Part shown: in pieces, positions 48,111 through 57,096 of the stretch
Layout: every line of letters begins with the position of its first letter
Numbering within the stretch: the stretch's first letter is position 1
Assembly: GCA_020073605.1 (NCBI GenBank)
Contig: JAIQEW010000016.1
Span: forward strand, 1-64,000
Origin: Terriglobia bacterium
Lineage (GTDB): Bacteria > Acidobacteriota > Terriglobia > Acidiferrales > UBA7541
Direction of reading: 5' to 3'
Length of the DNA: 64,000 nt
Position numbers and translations under genes: made by a program
Notes under the pieces: generated by a model
What the model was told of the DNA's origin: nothing
Databases searched by the model: none
What the model saw: the letters and a program-made list of their open reading frames with translations, nothing else

Positions 48111-49178
48111 ATGCGGCTGACCAGCATCGCGGCGGGTATTCTCACTCTGGCTTTCGCAGCATACCCGGCGCTGAACGCGATCGAATCTCACGCAGCAGCG
48201 ACGCCCGTAAAATCGCCGCAGGGAACGCCACGAGGACCGATGTCGTCCCCGGGCTCTCCCCAGCCAGCAGACGCGCCTCCCGCTCCCCCGCAGGGGCCGC
48301 CGGCATCGCAACAGACCATCCAGAGCCAGACCACGATCGTCAACGTGTTTGTCACGGTTCGCGACAAGCACAACGCCATCATTCCCGACCTGACCCAGAG
48401 CGATTTCAAGGTCTATGAGGACGGCGTGGAGCAGAAAGTTGCCTACTTCACGAAGGAAGTGGACATGCCGCTTTCGTTCGGCATCATGATGGACACGAGC
48501 GGAAGCATGTACAACATCCTGAGCGCCGAGAAGGACGCGGCATCAGATTTCATCGAGAGCGTGATGCGCAAGAAGGATGAGGCGATGGTCATGACCTTCG
48601 ACCTCGATGTGAATCTGCTGGCCGACTTCAGCGAAGACCCGCGGGTGCTTGAGCGCGCGATCCGCCGCGCGGAGATCAACGCCGCAGGACCGATGGTGAC
48701 TCCGGGGACGGTGCCGCAACGCGGCTCGATGGGAACCAATTTGTATGACGCGGTCTATCTGGCCTGCCACGACCAACTGGCAACGGAGGCGGGCCGCAAG
48801 GCCATCGTCCTGCTGACGGATGCCGAGGACAATGGCAGCAAGATGACCGAGGAGGACGCGATCATGGCGGCCCAACGCGCCGATGCGGTGATGCACTTTC
48901 TCCTAATCACGGACGCAGGCGCCACCGAGGGCTACGGCCCCGGAGTCGCTTCAAAGATGGCGCAGGAGACGGGCGGGCGCGTGCTGGTGGTGCGCAATGC
49001 GAAGGGACTCGCAAAAGCGTTCAAGGAAATATCCGAAGAGATGCGCTCGCAGTACGTGCTCGGCTACTATCCCGCCAACACCCGGCGCGACGGCGCATTC
49101 CGCAGAATCAAAGTGGAAGTGGCGCGCCCGGACGTCAAGACTCTCGCCCGAAGAGGCTATTACGCTCCTACCAGATAG
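48111..49178 (+). CDS. Secreted VWFA-domain protein (acidobacterial type), copy 2
   Basis: 355 aa from the ATG at 48111. Signal peptide, Pro-rich linker, N-terminal module (VFVTVRDKHNAIIPDLTQSD), VWFA domain with an intact DTSGSM (FGIMMDTSGSMYNILSAEKD) and VLLTDAEDNGSKMTEEDA, and the C-terminal RSQYVLGYYPANTRRDGAFR ... VARPDVKTLARRGYYA. A complete MIDAS suggests divalent-metal binding. Upstream are AGGGGG and a palindromic CCCAGGGGG-type sequence. It diverges from copy 1 and converges with copy 3. Confidence 0.88.
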   Translation: MRLTSIAAGILTLAFAAYPALNAIESHAAATPVKSPQGTPRGPMSSPGSPQPADAPPAPPQGPPASQQTIQSQTTIVNVFVTVRDKHNAIIPDLTQSDFKVYEDGVEQKVAYFTKEVDMPLSFGIMMDTSGSMYNILSAEKDAASDFIESVMRKKDEAMVMTFDLDVNLLADFSEDPRVLERAIRRAEINAAGPMVTPGTVPQRGSMGTNLYDAVYLACHDQLATEAGRKAIVLLTDAEDNGSKMTEEDAIMAAQRADAVMHFLLITDAGATEGYGPGVASKMAQETGGRVLVVRNAKGLAKAFKEISEEMRSQYVLGYYPANTRRDGAFRRIKVEVARPDVKTLARRGYYAPTR

Positions 49179-49204
49179 ACCGAAGGAATAAGCAGACTGC
49201 TCGT

Positions 49205-50257
49205 CTAATTCGCGCCGCCGGAAGGCGGAGCAATGCCGTAGTAGCCCTTGCGCGTGCGGACGGTCAGCCCCTTGCGATCGGTTTCCACGTCGATCTTGCG
49301 GTACTGGCCGATTGCCGGCGGGCTCGAGGGCGCGTAGGCGATGAAATACTGGCTGCGGAGTTCCTCTCCGATGTCTAGGAAGGACTGCGCAAGATCATCG
49401 ACGCGGTAGGGGAAGAATGCATTCCCCCCGGTCTGGTCAGCAAACTGCTGCAGCACTTTATCCCCCGCCTCGACATGATACTTGCTCGGCTTACGCGGGT
49501 TGTCGATCGCCAGCCAGTCCGTGTTGGTGCTGACGGCGAAGACGGCGGCTTCGGAACGAATCGAGGCGTCGACCGCGTCACTCAGCGCGCGATCGCTCAG
49601 ATCGTCCTGGCCGTCGCTGATCAGCACGATCACGCGGCGAACGTCGGACTCGGGGGCCTTCGGCGGCGGCGCGTGCGAAAGGCGCTCCGACGCGAGGCAG
49701 ATGGCGTCGTTGAGAGCCGTGCCGCCGCCGGCGCGCTGCTCGCGAATGGCGCCCATCAGGAGGCCGACATCGCCGGTGAAATCCTGGATGATCTCCGGCT
49801 CGTTATCGAAGGTCATCAGAAACGCCATGTCCTTGTTGCGGCGGATCACTTTGTTGAGAAAGTCGATGGCGGCGTCTTTTTCGAATTCCAGGCGCGGGCG
49901 GATGCTGTTGGACGTGTCGAGCAGGAGAGCGATCCGCAGCGGCAGATCGGTCTCGCGGCCGAAGAATCGAATGTCCTGCGGCACTCCGTTCTCGATGACT
50001 TTGAAATCGCTCTTGTCGAGGTCCGTGACGAAGCCGCGATGGTGGTCCATCACGGTGACGACGAGATGCACGAGGCCGGTGGTGCTGACGATGGGAGGCT
50101 GCTGGGCCTGCGCGGCAGGCGCTTGTCCGCTTTTCGCCGCACCGGCCGGCGGAGCGGCGGGCGGAGCAGGCTGCTGCGCCCGCGCGTGGTTCTGCGAGGC
50201 CAGGAACAGAATCGCCAGGGCCAGAAGAGCGCGCATCAGTTTTGTGCTGAAAGTCAT
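49205..50257 (-). CDS. Secreted VWFA-domain protein (acidobacterial type), copy 3
   Basis: 350 aa from the ATG at 50257. Signal peptide (about 28 residues), Pro/Ala-rich linker, module VHLVVTVMDHHRGFVTDLDK, VWFA domain with DTSNSI (LRIALLLDTSNSIRPRLEFE) and VIVLISDGQDDLSDRALSDA, then LRSQYFIAYAPSSPPAIGQY and the common end TVRTRKGYYGI. The DxSxS site is kept. Its promoter overlaps the 3' end of rluD (50285-50314). Confidence 0.88.
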   Translation of the reverse strand: MTFSTKLMRALLALAILFLASQNHARAQQPAPPAAPPAGAAKSGQAPAAQAQQPPIVSTTGLVHLVVTVMDHHRGFVTDLDKSDFKVIENGVPQDIRFFGRETDLPLRIALLLDTSNSIRPRLEFEKDAAIDFLNKVIRRNKDMAFLMTFDNEPEIIQDFTGDVGLLMGAIREQRAGGGTALNDAICLASERLSHAPPPKAPESDVRRVIVLISDGQDDLSDRALSDAVDASIRSEAAVFAVSTNTDWLAIDNPRKPSKYHVEAGDKVLQQFADQTGGNAFFPYRVDDLAQSFLDIGEELRSQYFIAYAPSSPPAIGQYRKIDVETDRKGLTVRTRKGYYGIAPPSGGAN

Positions 50258-50284
50258 AGCAGAACGGACATTCCCCTGAGGGGG

Positions 50285-50314
50285 ATTATAGGTACTCCCG
50301 AAGCACAGCGTCAA
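50285..50314 (-). promoter_or_regulatory. Promoter of the third VWFA gene, inside rluD
   Basis: Minus strand: TTGACG (50314-50309), 18-nt spacer, TATAAT (50290-50285). Immediately downstream CCCCTCAGGGG (50274-50284, palindromic) covers the likely start site, before the ATG at 50257. Confidence 0.75.
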
Positions 50315-51290
50315 TCGACGCGGGATCGGCTTCGGCGGCCCGGCCGAGCTGCGCGACGTAGCTCACGAGCTCGGGCGGAAGCGGCGCGCGCACTTCGATG
50401 CGACGCGCGGTCCGGGGATGCACGAAGGCCACACGCGCGGCGTGCAGGAAATTCCTGTTGAGCGGAGGAAGAGTTTCCGTCCCCACGCGCTCCTGGCGCG
50501 GTGCGCCATAGAGCGTGTCCCCCACCACGGGGCATCCGAGCGCCGAAAAATGGACGCGAATCTGGTGCGTCCTACCCGTTCGCAGGTCCGCTTCGATCAG
50601 CGTGAAGTTGCCAACGCGCAGGCGCGCGCGCCAGTCCGTGCGGGCCGGACGGCCCTCTCGGCGACGGGCGGTCATGCGGGCGCGGCGGCGCAGGTCGCGC
50701 GCGACGGGCAACTCGATGGTCCCGGCGTCTCCCTTGATCTTTCCATGAAGGAGCGCGACGTAGGTTTTCTGGACGAGGCGGTCTCGAAAATCTTCCGCCA
50801 GCTTTTTGTGAGCCGCGTCGGTGCGCGCGATCACGATCGCGCCGGAAGTGTCTTTGTCGAGCCGGTGCACAATGCCGGGGCGCAGCGGGCCTCCGACGGA
50901 GGACAATCCCTCGCCCTGGCCGAAGCGGTGCAGGAGCGCCGCCACCATCGTGCCGCTGTCCGCTCCCGCGCCGGGATGGACGATCATCCCCGCCGGCTTG
51001 TTGATCACCGCGACGTCTTCATCCTCGTAGAGTATTTCGAGCGGAATCGGCTCGGCCTCAACGCCCGGAGGCGGCGGGGCAGGAATTTCGACCGCCACCG
51101 TTTCGCCCGGCCCTACGCGATGCGACGCCTTCCGCGCGATTCCATCGACGTAAACGCGGCCTTCTTCCATCAGCGATTGAATGCGCGAGCGGCTGAGAGC
51201 CGGGAGCTGCGAGACGAGGAAACGGTCCAGCCGCTGGCCGGCGTCTTCGCCGGGGACGATGAATTCGAAATGTTCAGCGGAGTGAGTCAC
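50286..51290 (-). CDS. RluD-family rRNA pseudouridine synthase
   Basis: 334 aa from the ATG at 51290. N-terminal S4 RNA-binding domain (DAGQRLDRFLVSQLPALSRS ... VYVDGIARKASHRVGPGETV) and the catalytic GIVHRLDKDTSGAIVIARTD with Asp. The C-terminal block RTGRTHQIRVHFSALGCPVVG is typical. It lies 9 nt after lgt and appears to be the last gene of ileS-lspA-lgt-rluD. RluD modifies 23S rRNA; a paralogue role (RluA/C) cannot be excluded. Confidence 0.93.
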   Translation of the reverse strand: MTHSAEHFEFIVPGEDAGQRLDRFLVSQLPALSRSRIQSLMEEGRVYVDGIARKASHRVGPGETVAVEIPAPPPPGVEAEPIPLEILYEDEDVAVINKPAGMIVHPGAGADSGTMVAALLHRFGQGEGLSSVGGPLRPGIVHRLDKDTSGAIVIARTDAAHKKLAEDFRDRLVQKTYVALLHGKIKGDAGTIELPVARDLRRRARMTARRREGRPARTDWRARLRVGNFTLIEADLRTGRTHQIRVHFSALGCPVVGDTLYGAPRQERVGTETLPPLNRNFLHAARVAFVHPRTARRIEVRAPLPPELVSYVAQLGRAAEADPASIDAVLREYL

Positions 51291-51299
51291 GGCAAGGCG

Positions 51300-52127
51300 T
51301 TACGAACGGCCGACTGCGGATCGAGCCGGCGTTTCCGGCGGAATCGAAACGGCCCCGCGCCGGCCGCGCAACCATAGGAATGTGCCGGCCGCGATCAGCG
51401 CCACGCTTACGATCTGCATCAGCGAGATTCGATCCTGAAACATCAGCGTGCGGCCGGGATCGCCGCGGAAAAACTCGATCGTGCCGCGCTCGATTCCGTA
51501 CAGGACGAAATAGGCGCCCACGATTTGTCCTCGGAGACGCCGCCGCGTCCCGAGCCACACGAGCAAGCCGAAATTCAAGAACTCCGCGAAGGCCTCGTAG
51601 AGCTGCGTCGGATGGAGCGTGGTATTGAGCGGCGTGCCGGCAATTCTTTCCGCCACCGGACTCGTGAACGTGATGCCCCACGGCAGCGACGTCGGCTTGC
51701 CGTAGCAGCAGCCGGCCACAAAACATCCGATGCGGCCGATCCCGTGCCCCAGCGCCACCGGCGCGGACGAGAGGTCGAGCACGGCGAGGAGCGGCATCTT
51801 CTTGAAATGCGTGTAAAGAATCACCCACAGAATTCCGCCGATGATGCCGCCGTAGAACGTTCCCGCCGATTGAAACGTCTCAATGCTGAAGATTTTTCCG
51901 GGATTCGCAAAGTAGTAGTCCCACGCGCTGAGGATCAGCCAGAGCTTCGAGGCGCCGAGCGAGATGAGAATGCCCCAGATGCCGAGGTTCCAGATCTTGT
52001 CGGCATCCAGGCCGACGCGCGGGGCCTGGCGGTAGGCGTACCAGAGGCCGATCAGGAAGCCCGCCGCGGCCATCACTCCGTAGGTGTAAATGGTGAGCGA
52101 GCCGATTTGGAAAAGGACGGGATACAT
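51300..52127 (-). CDS. lgt: Prolipoprotein diacylglyceryl transferase
   Basis: 275 aa from the ATG at 52127 (MYPVLFQIGSLTIYTYGVMA). Seven or so TM segments and the Lgt signature HGIGRIGCFVAGCCYGKPTS, HPTQLYEAF and GRTLMFQDRISLMQ. It transfers diacylglycerol to the Cys of lipoprotein precursors. It starts directly after the lspA stop. The upstream frame is not coding. Confidence 0.95.
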   Translation of the reverse strand: MYPVLFQIGSLTIYTYGVMAAAGFLIGLWYAYRQAPRVGLDADKIWNLGIWGILISLGASKLWLILSAWDYYFANPGKIFSIETFQSAGTFYGGIIGGILWVILYTHFKKMPLLAVLDLSSAPVALGHGIGRIGCFVAGCCYGKPTSLPWGITFTSPVAERIAGTPLNTTLHPTQLYEAFAEFLNFGLLVWLGTRRRLRGQIVGAYFVLYGIERGTIEFFRGDPGRTLMFQDRISLMQIVSVALIAAGTFLWLRGRRGAVSIPPETPARSAVGRS

Positions 52128-52129
52128 CT

Positions 52130-52639
52130 TTAGGCGCGCTCGTGACTCGGATGCCGCCAGTCGCGCAGGAGTTCGAGAACCACAAGAGCAGCGCCCACGG
52201 CGATCGCGGAATCGGCCAGGTTGAAAGTGTACCAGTGGTACGCGCCGACGTGAAAATCGATGAAGTCGGTGACGCTGCGGCGCAGCACGCGGTCGAGCAC
52301 GTTGCCCGCCGCTCCGCCCAGGATCAGCGCCATCCCGCACTGGCCGAGCCAGCCCCCGGCGCGGCCCGTGACCAACAGCCACACAATCAAGCCAATCACG
52401 GCGACGGCGAAGGCGATCAGAAGAGGCGCGCGCCACGGCGAGTCCGCGTCAGCGAAGATTCCAAACGCGACGCCGGGATTGCTCGTGTGCACCAGATTCA
52501 AGAGGCCGGGAATCAGCGTGCGCACTGAACCCGTGGCGGTGAGATTTTCGACGGCGTGCTTGGACCACTGATCCGCCGCGAGCACGGCCGCCGCGAGGAA
52601 GCCGAGCGCCCACGCCGAACGTGACGCGTGCGCGCTCAC
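52130..52639 (-). CDS. lspA: Lipoprotein signal peptidase II
   Basis: 169 aa from a GTG at 52639, which overlaps the ileS stop as GTGA. Four TM helices; the active-site blocks GAAGNVLDRVLRRSVTDFID and WYTFNLADSAIAVGAALVVL hold both catalytic Asp residues. It removes the signal peptide from diacylglyceryl-lipoproteins, after Lgt. Coupled to ileS and lgt. Confidence 0.94.
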   Translation of the reverse strand: MSAHASRSAWALGFLAAAVLAADQWSKHAVENLTATGSVRTLIPGLLNLVHTSNPGVAFGIFADADSPWRAPLLIAFAVAVIGLIVWLLVTGRAGGWLGQCGMALILGGAAGNVLDRVLRRSVTDFIDFHVGAYHWYTFNLADSAIAVGAALVVLELLRDWRHPSHERA

Positions 52640-55554
52640 GAAGCGGCGCTCCCGGCGCGATTGCCGCCATCGCGCTCGATTTCGGCGAGTGCGGCAGTGC
52701 AGCGCTCGCAAATCGTCGGGTAGTCGGCGTTCTCGCCGACGTGAGTCGAATAGTTCCAGCAGCGCTCGCATTTCTTGCCTTGCGCGCGTTCGACGCCGAT
52801 GACTACTTTCCCACCGCGACTCGACTCCAGCGTAGTTGCTGCGTCGGTCGACAATTCGGGTGTGATATCAACCTGTGACACGATTAGCAGAGCCCGTAGT
52901 TGATCCTTATAGGTACTCAAGATGCGCAAAACGTCGTCCTTAACCTGAGGCTGGAGATCAGTGCGCGGGTAAACCGATACCTTCGCCTCCAGGGCGCTAC
53001 CGATGATCTTATTAGCTCGCGCAGTTTCGAGCGCGTTCAATACCTCCCCGCGGATCTCAAGTAGTGTCTCCCAATTTTTCGCGCGAGCCTCGTCGAATGC
53101 GTTCTCGAAAGTCTCGGGCGCGGAGAAAGATGACATGTGGACGCTGGCCGGAGCATTCGCTTCGTGTGGAAAATGCTTCCAGATTTCCTCGGAAGTGAAA
53201 ACAAGGATCGGCGCGATCAGGCGGACGAGAGCACGGGCAATGTGATAGACGGCCGTCTGCGCGGAGCGGCGCCCGCGACTATTGGGCGCGAAGGTGTAGA
53301 GGCGATCCTTCAGCACGTCGAAATAGAACGCGCTCAGATCGACGCTGCAAAAATCGTGCAGCGCGTGATAGACGCGGTGGAATTCGAAGCTCGCGTACCA
53401 ATCGAGGCATTGGCGGACGAGCGCTCCGGTCCGCCGGTGCATCCAGGCGTCCATCTCCCACATGTCCGCGTCGTGGACGATATCGCGCGCGGGATCGAAG
53501 TCGTTGAGATTCGAAAGCGCGAAGCGGAACGTATTGCGAATCTTGCGGTAGGCTTCCGCGAGTTGCGTCATCATCGCGGGCGAATTGCGCATGTCGGCGG
53601 TGTAATCCTGCGAGACGACCCAGACGCGCAGCAGATCGGCGCCCCATTTTTCCACGATCTCATTCGGGTATAGGGCGTTGCCGAGCGATTTCGACATCGG
53701 CTTGCCCGCTTCGTCGAGCGTCCAGCCGTGCGTGACTACTTGCTCATAAGGCGCGCCGCCGCGCGTGCCGATGCCAACGAGCAGCGAACTCTGAAACCAT
53801 CCGCGGAACTGGTCCGGACCCTCGAGGTAAACCTGCGCGGGCCAGTGGAGACCGTTGCTCTCCTTGAGGACGGCAAGATGCGTGGAGCCGGATTCGAACC
53901 ATACGTCGAGGATATCGTTTTCCTGATGCCATTTTGAGGCGCCGCAGGAGCACTTCGTTCCCGGAGGGAGAAGCTCCTCGGCGGAATGCGTGTACCAGGC
54001 GTCCGCGCCCTCGCGCTCGAAAAACGGAAGCACGTGGCGCAGCGCCTGAAAATCCTTGAGCGGTTTGCCACACGAATCGCAGTTAAACACGATCAGCGGA
54101 ACGCCCCAGAAGCGCTGACGGGAGATGCACCAGTCGGGGCGGTCGGCAAGCATGTTACTCATTCGAGCCATACCCCAATCCGGGATCCATTTGACATTCT
54201 GAATTTCGAACAACGCCCGCGTCCTTAGAGTCCGAGCATGATCGCCCGAGACTGAAACAATTCGCGGGTCAGGCTCTCCGACCGGCTCGTCCATGGAAAC
54301 GAACCACTGCTCGGTGGCGCGGAAGATCACGGGATTGTGGCAGCGCCAGCAGTGCGGATAGCTGTGCGCGAGTTTCTTTTCGCCAACGAGCATGCCGCGC
54401 TTCTTCAGCAGCTCGACCACGATCGGATTCGCCTCCCAGACAATCTTGCCTTTGTACTCCGGCAGACCTTCGGTGAAGCGACCGTCATCGTCCTGCGGCG
54501 CGTATGCTTCGAGGCCATACTTCTGGCCGGTGCGGAAGTCATCCGCGCCGTGGCCGGGGGCTGTGTGGACGATGCCGGTGCCCTGATCGAGCGTGACGTA
54601 ATCGGCGAGCACAGCGGGCACGCGCAGATCGAGGAACGGATGCTGGAACTGGATGCCTTCGAGGTCCTTGCCCTTCCAGCCGCCGCTAACGCCGGTCGCG
54701 ACGACGCCCAGATCCTCGCCGAGCGCCTTCACGCGCTCTCTTGCCAAGAGCAGCTTCCCCGCCGGTGTTTCGGCGACCACGTATTCGAAATCGGGATGAA
54801 ACGCGAGCGCGCGGTTCGCGGGAAGCGTCCACGGAGTGGTGGTCCAAATCAGCGCGCTCACGTCGCTGCCGAGCTTGCTCGACTTCTCGCTCGCGACGAC
54901 CGGAAACTTCACCCAGACCGAGGGGCTGGTGTGGTCCTCGTACTCGACTTCTGCCTCGGCGAGCGCCGTGCGGTCGTGGATGCACCAGTAGACCGGCTTC
55001 AGCCCGCGATAGACGTAGCCCTTTTCGAGGAAGTCGATGAAGGCCCCGGCGATGCACGCCTCCATGTTCGGGTCCATCGTGAGGTAGGGCTTATCCCACT
55101 GGCCGAAGATGCCGAGGCGCTTGAACTCGCGCTTGTGGATTTCCACGTAACGCGCGGCGAACGCGCGGCACATCTTGCGGAATTCGGCGGCCGGAACTTT
55201 GGAGGTCTTCCCTCCCAGCTCTTTTTCGACCTGCGTCTCGATGGGGAGGCCGTGGCAATCCCAGCCGGGAATGTAGGGCGAGCGGAACCCGGCCATGGTC
55301 TTCGACTTCACGATCATGTCTTTCAAAATCTTGTTCAGACCGGTGCCGAGATGGATTTCACCCGTGGGATACGGGGGGCCGTCGTGAAGGACGAACAGGG
55401 GCTTCCCTTCGCGCGATTCCAATATCTTGCGATAGAGCCCCATCGCCTCCCAGGCCGCCAACTGCTCGGGCTCGCGCTGGGGAAGCTGCGCCTTCATGGG
55501 GAAATCGGTTTTCGGCAGATTCAGAGTGCTTTTGAGGTCCAAAAGTTTCGCCAT
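52636..55554 (-). CDS. ileS: Isoleucyl-tRNA synthetase
   Basis: 972 aa. HIGH motif YPTGEIHLGTGLNKILKD, KMSKS motif GKPMSKSLGNALY, the editing (CP1) region and a C-terminal zinc site CERCWNYSTH ... ICERCTAAL (four Cys), so it is the IleS type with C-terminal zinc. Charges tRNA-Ile and edits Val. First gene of ileS-lspA-lgt-rluD. A promoter in front of the ATG at 55554 is not clear. Confidence 0.97.
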   Translation of the reverse strand: MAKLLDLKSTLNLPKTDFPMKAQLPQREPEQLAAWEAMGLYRKILESREGKPLFVLHDGPPYPTGEIHLGTGLNKILKDMIVKSKTMAGFRSPYIPGWDCHGLPIETQVEKELGGKTSKVPAAEFRKMCRAFAARYVEIHKREFKRLGIFGQWDKPYLTMDPNMEACIAGAFIDFLEKGYVYRGLKPVYWCIHDRTALAEAEVEYEDHTSPSVWVKFPVVASEKSSKLGSDVSALIWTTTPWTLPANRALAFHPDFEYVVAETPAGKLLLARERVKALGEDLGVVATGVSGGWKGKDLEGIQFQHPFLDLRVPAVLADYVTLDQGTGIVHTAPGHGADDFRTGQKYGLEAYAPQDDDGRFTEGLPEYKGKIVWEANPIVVELLKKRGMLVGEKKLAHSYPHCWRCHNPVIFRATEQWFVSMDEPVGEPDPRIVSVSGDHARTLRTRALFEIQNVKWIPDWGMARMSNMLADRPDWCISRQRFWGVPLIVFNCDSCGKPLKDFQALRHVLPFFEREGADAWYTHSAEELLPPGTKCSCGASKWHQENDILDVWFESGSTHLAVLKESNGLHWPAQVYLEGPDQFRGWFQSSLLVGIGTRGGAPYEQVVTHGWTLDEAGKPMSKSLGNALYPNEIVEKWGADLLRVWVVSQDYTADMRNSPAMMTQLAEAYRKIRNTFRFALSNLNDFDPARDIVHDADMWEMDAWMHRRTGALVRQCLDWYASFEFHRVYHALHDFCSVDLSAFYFDVLKDRLYTFAPNSRGRRSAQTAVYHIARALVRLIAPILVFTSEEIWKHFPHEANAPASVHMSSFSAPETFENAFDEARAKNWETLLEIRGEVLNALETARANKIIGSALEAKVSVYPRTDLQPQVKDDVLRILSTYKDQLRALLIVSQVDITPELSTDAATTLESSRGGKVVIGVERAQGKKCERCWNYSTHVGENADYPTICERCTAALAEIERDGGNRAGSAAS

Positions 55555-55708
55555 CTTGCGGGATCGAGAGGCCCTTTCTTCGAAGCCCGGGCGCGCCAGC
55601 TAGCGCGGGCATGCCTGCATGTGCTACAAGTGCCGCTCCGGCGCTCCAATCCACTGGAACGGCAAGAGTTTGCGCCGTGGAAACCCAAATTTCGGTTCGC
55701 TTCCCCTA

Positions 55709-55717
55709 TGCTACAAT
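55709..55717 (+). promoter_or_regulatory. Possible extended -10 for the TonB-like gene
   Basis: TGC-TACAAT, an extended -10 pattern, about 100 nt before the ATG at 55820. The -35 is weak, so this is tentative. Confidence 0.35.
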
Positions 55718-55819
55718 GAATCTTGAAGCGTGTCAGCCTTGCCCGGGTTGATACATCCTTTTTTGCGCGGATGCGTCTAATATTTGGTACCACTGCGGAG
55801 AGGGACGCAGGCAATTCGC

Positions 55820-56992
55820 ATGTCAGACTTTAGCGCCAAACTCGACAATTCGGGCCGTTCGACCCGCGAAACCGCATTCCGGCTGGGCCGGTTGCCTTCG
55901 CCCTCGCACGAGGGCAGTCTGAAGAGCCTTTTCTCGAACCTCAAGGACTTCCTCACCGAACGTCCCGTAAAGATCCGCACAGGCACGCCAACCGCTTTCA
56001 ATATGCCCAAGTTTGGCGACGGCCTTGGCGGGAACCTGAAGGAATTCTTCCATTCGGGGCCGCGGGGCAACGTGAACTCAGCGCTCCTGGTGAACTGGAA
56101 CGAGGAACCGGGCCTCTGGCAGAACCTGCGCGACTGGATCGCTCCGCGCAAGCTGCCGCCGCTCAAGACGACGAGCCAGCCGATTCCCGTCCCCGAAATC
56201 TGGTCGAAGAATGCGCAGTTCAGCCGCGTGCAGGTCGTTTCGATCCTGGTGCATGCGGTGGCGATTGCGTTGATCGTGATGGTCCCGCTGCTGTTTCCTC
56301 AGCTGCTTTCGCCGCCGGTCACGAAGGCCAGCAAGCTCGATTTTAACGATGTCACAGTGTCGCCCTACCTGGCGAAGCTGGCGCCGGCGGCCAAGGCGGC
56401 AGGCGGTGGTGGCGGCGCAGCGGACAAGCTTCCCGCGGCGAAGGGACGGCTGCCCAAGTTCTCGTGGACTCAGATTTCGCGGCCGATGGTCAACCCGCCG
56501 AAAAATCCGCAGATTGCGGTGACGCCCACCGTCCTGGGCAATCCGGATATCAAGCTCCCGAACAACAACCTGCCGAACTGGGGCGACCCATTCGGTAAGA
56601 CATCGAACGATTCGATGGGCCAGGGGCATGGCTCCGGCGTGGGCAGCGGGAACGGCGCGGGCGTGGGCCCAGGCGAGCAATATGGTACGGGCGGCGGTTT
56701 GCCCAGTGCGGGCACCGGGGGATACGGCACGCCAGCGTGCTTTTATATGCCCAGGGCTGATTACACCGATGAAGCGATGAAGGTGAAGCTTTCGGGCAGC
56801 GTGGAACTCCAAGCTGTTATTACGGCCGATGGACGTGTGGTGAATCCCTATGTCGCCAAAGGTCTAGGCCTTGGACTCAACGAAAAGGCAATGGAAGCCG
56901 TTCGCACGTGGCGTTGCACGCCAGCGCGCGGCCCCGACGGCAAGCCCGCGAGCGTGCAGGTGGTGATCGAAGTCGTATTTCAGCTGTTCTGA
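55820..56992 (+). CDS. TonB-family energy transducer with long cytoplasmic N-terminus
   Basis: 390 aa from the ATG at 55820. Residues 1-135 are predicted cytoplasmic (no signal; SLKSLFSNLKDFLTERPVKI), then one TM (about 138-163, QVVSILVHAVAIALIVMVPL), a Pro/Gly-rich periplasmic part (GVGSGNGAGVGPGEQYG) and a C-terminal TonB domain (about 305-390, MKVKLSGSVELQAVITADGR ... VRTWRCTPARG). It should transmit the inner-membrane ion gradient to outer-membrane transport via an ExbB/D partner, which is not nearby. Large N-terminal extensions are reported in acidobacterial relatives; their task is unknown. Confidence 0.85.
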   Translation: MSDFSAKLDNSGRSTRETAFRLGRLPSPSHEGSLKSLFSNLKDFLTERPVKIRTGTPTAFNMPKFGDGLGGNLKEFFHSGPRGNVNSALLVNWNEEPGLWQNLRDWIAPRKLPPLKTTSQPIPVPEIWSKNAQFSRVQVVSILVHAVAIALIVMVPLLFPQLLSPPVTKASKLDFNDVTVSPYLAKLAPAAKAAGGGGGAADKLPAAKGRLPKFSWTQISRPMVNPPKNPQIAVTPTVLGNPDIKLPNNNLPNWGDPFGKTSNDSMGQGHGSGVGSGNGAGVGPGEQYGTGGGLPSAGTGGYGTPACFYMPRADYTDEAMKVKLSGSVELQAVITADGRVVNPYVAKGLGLGLNEKAMEAVRTWRCTPARGPDGKPASVQVVIEVVFQLF

Positions 56993-57096
56993 CGTACGCG
57001 CCGCGCGTCTGATCGCGCTGCGAACCTGCCCGTATTCCCACAGAAGCGTTAACTAACCAGACCCAGGCATATCGACTCGCGCATCCTTCTGCTACG

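Noticed and set aside
53884..53900. GGATTCGAACC, resembling a tRNA T-loop
   Set aside because: It lies inside ileS and encodes a conserved WFESGSTH segment; no acceptor or anticodon stem surrounds it.
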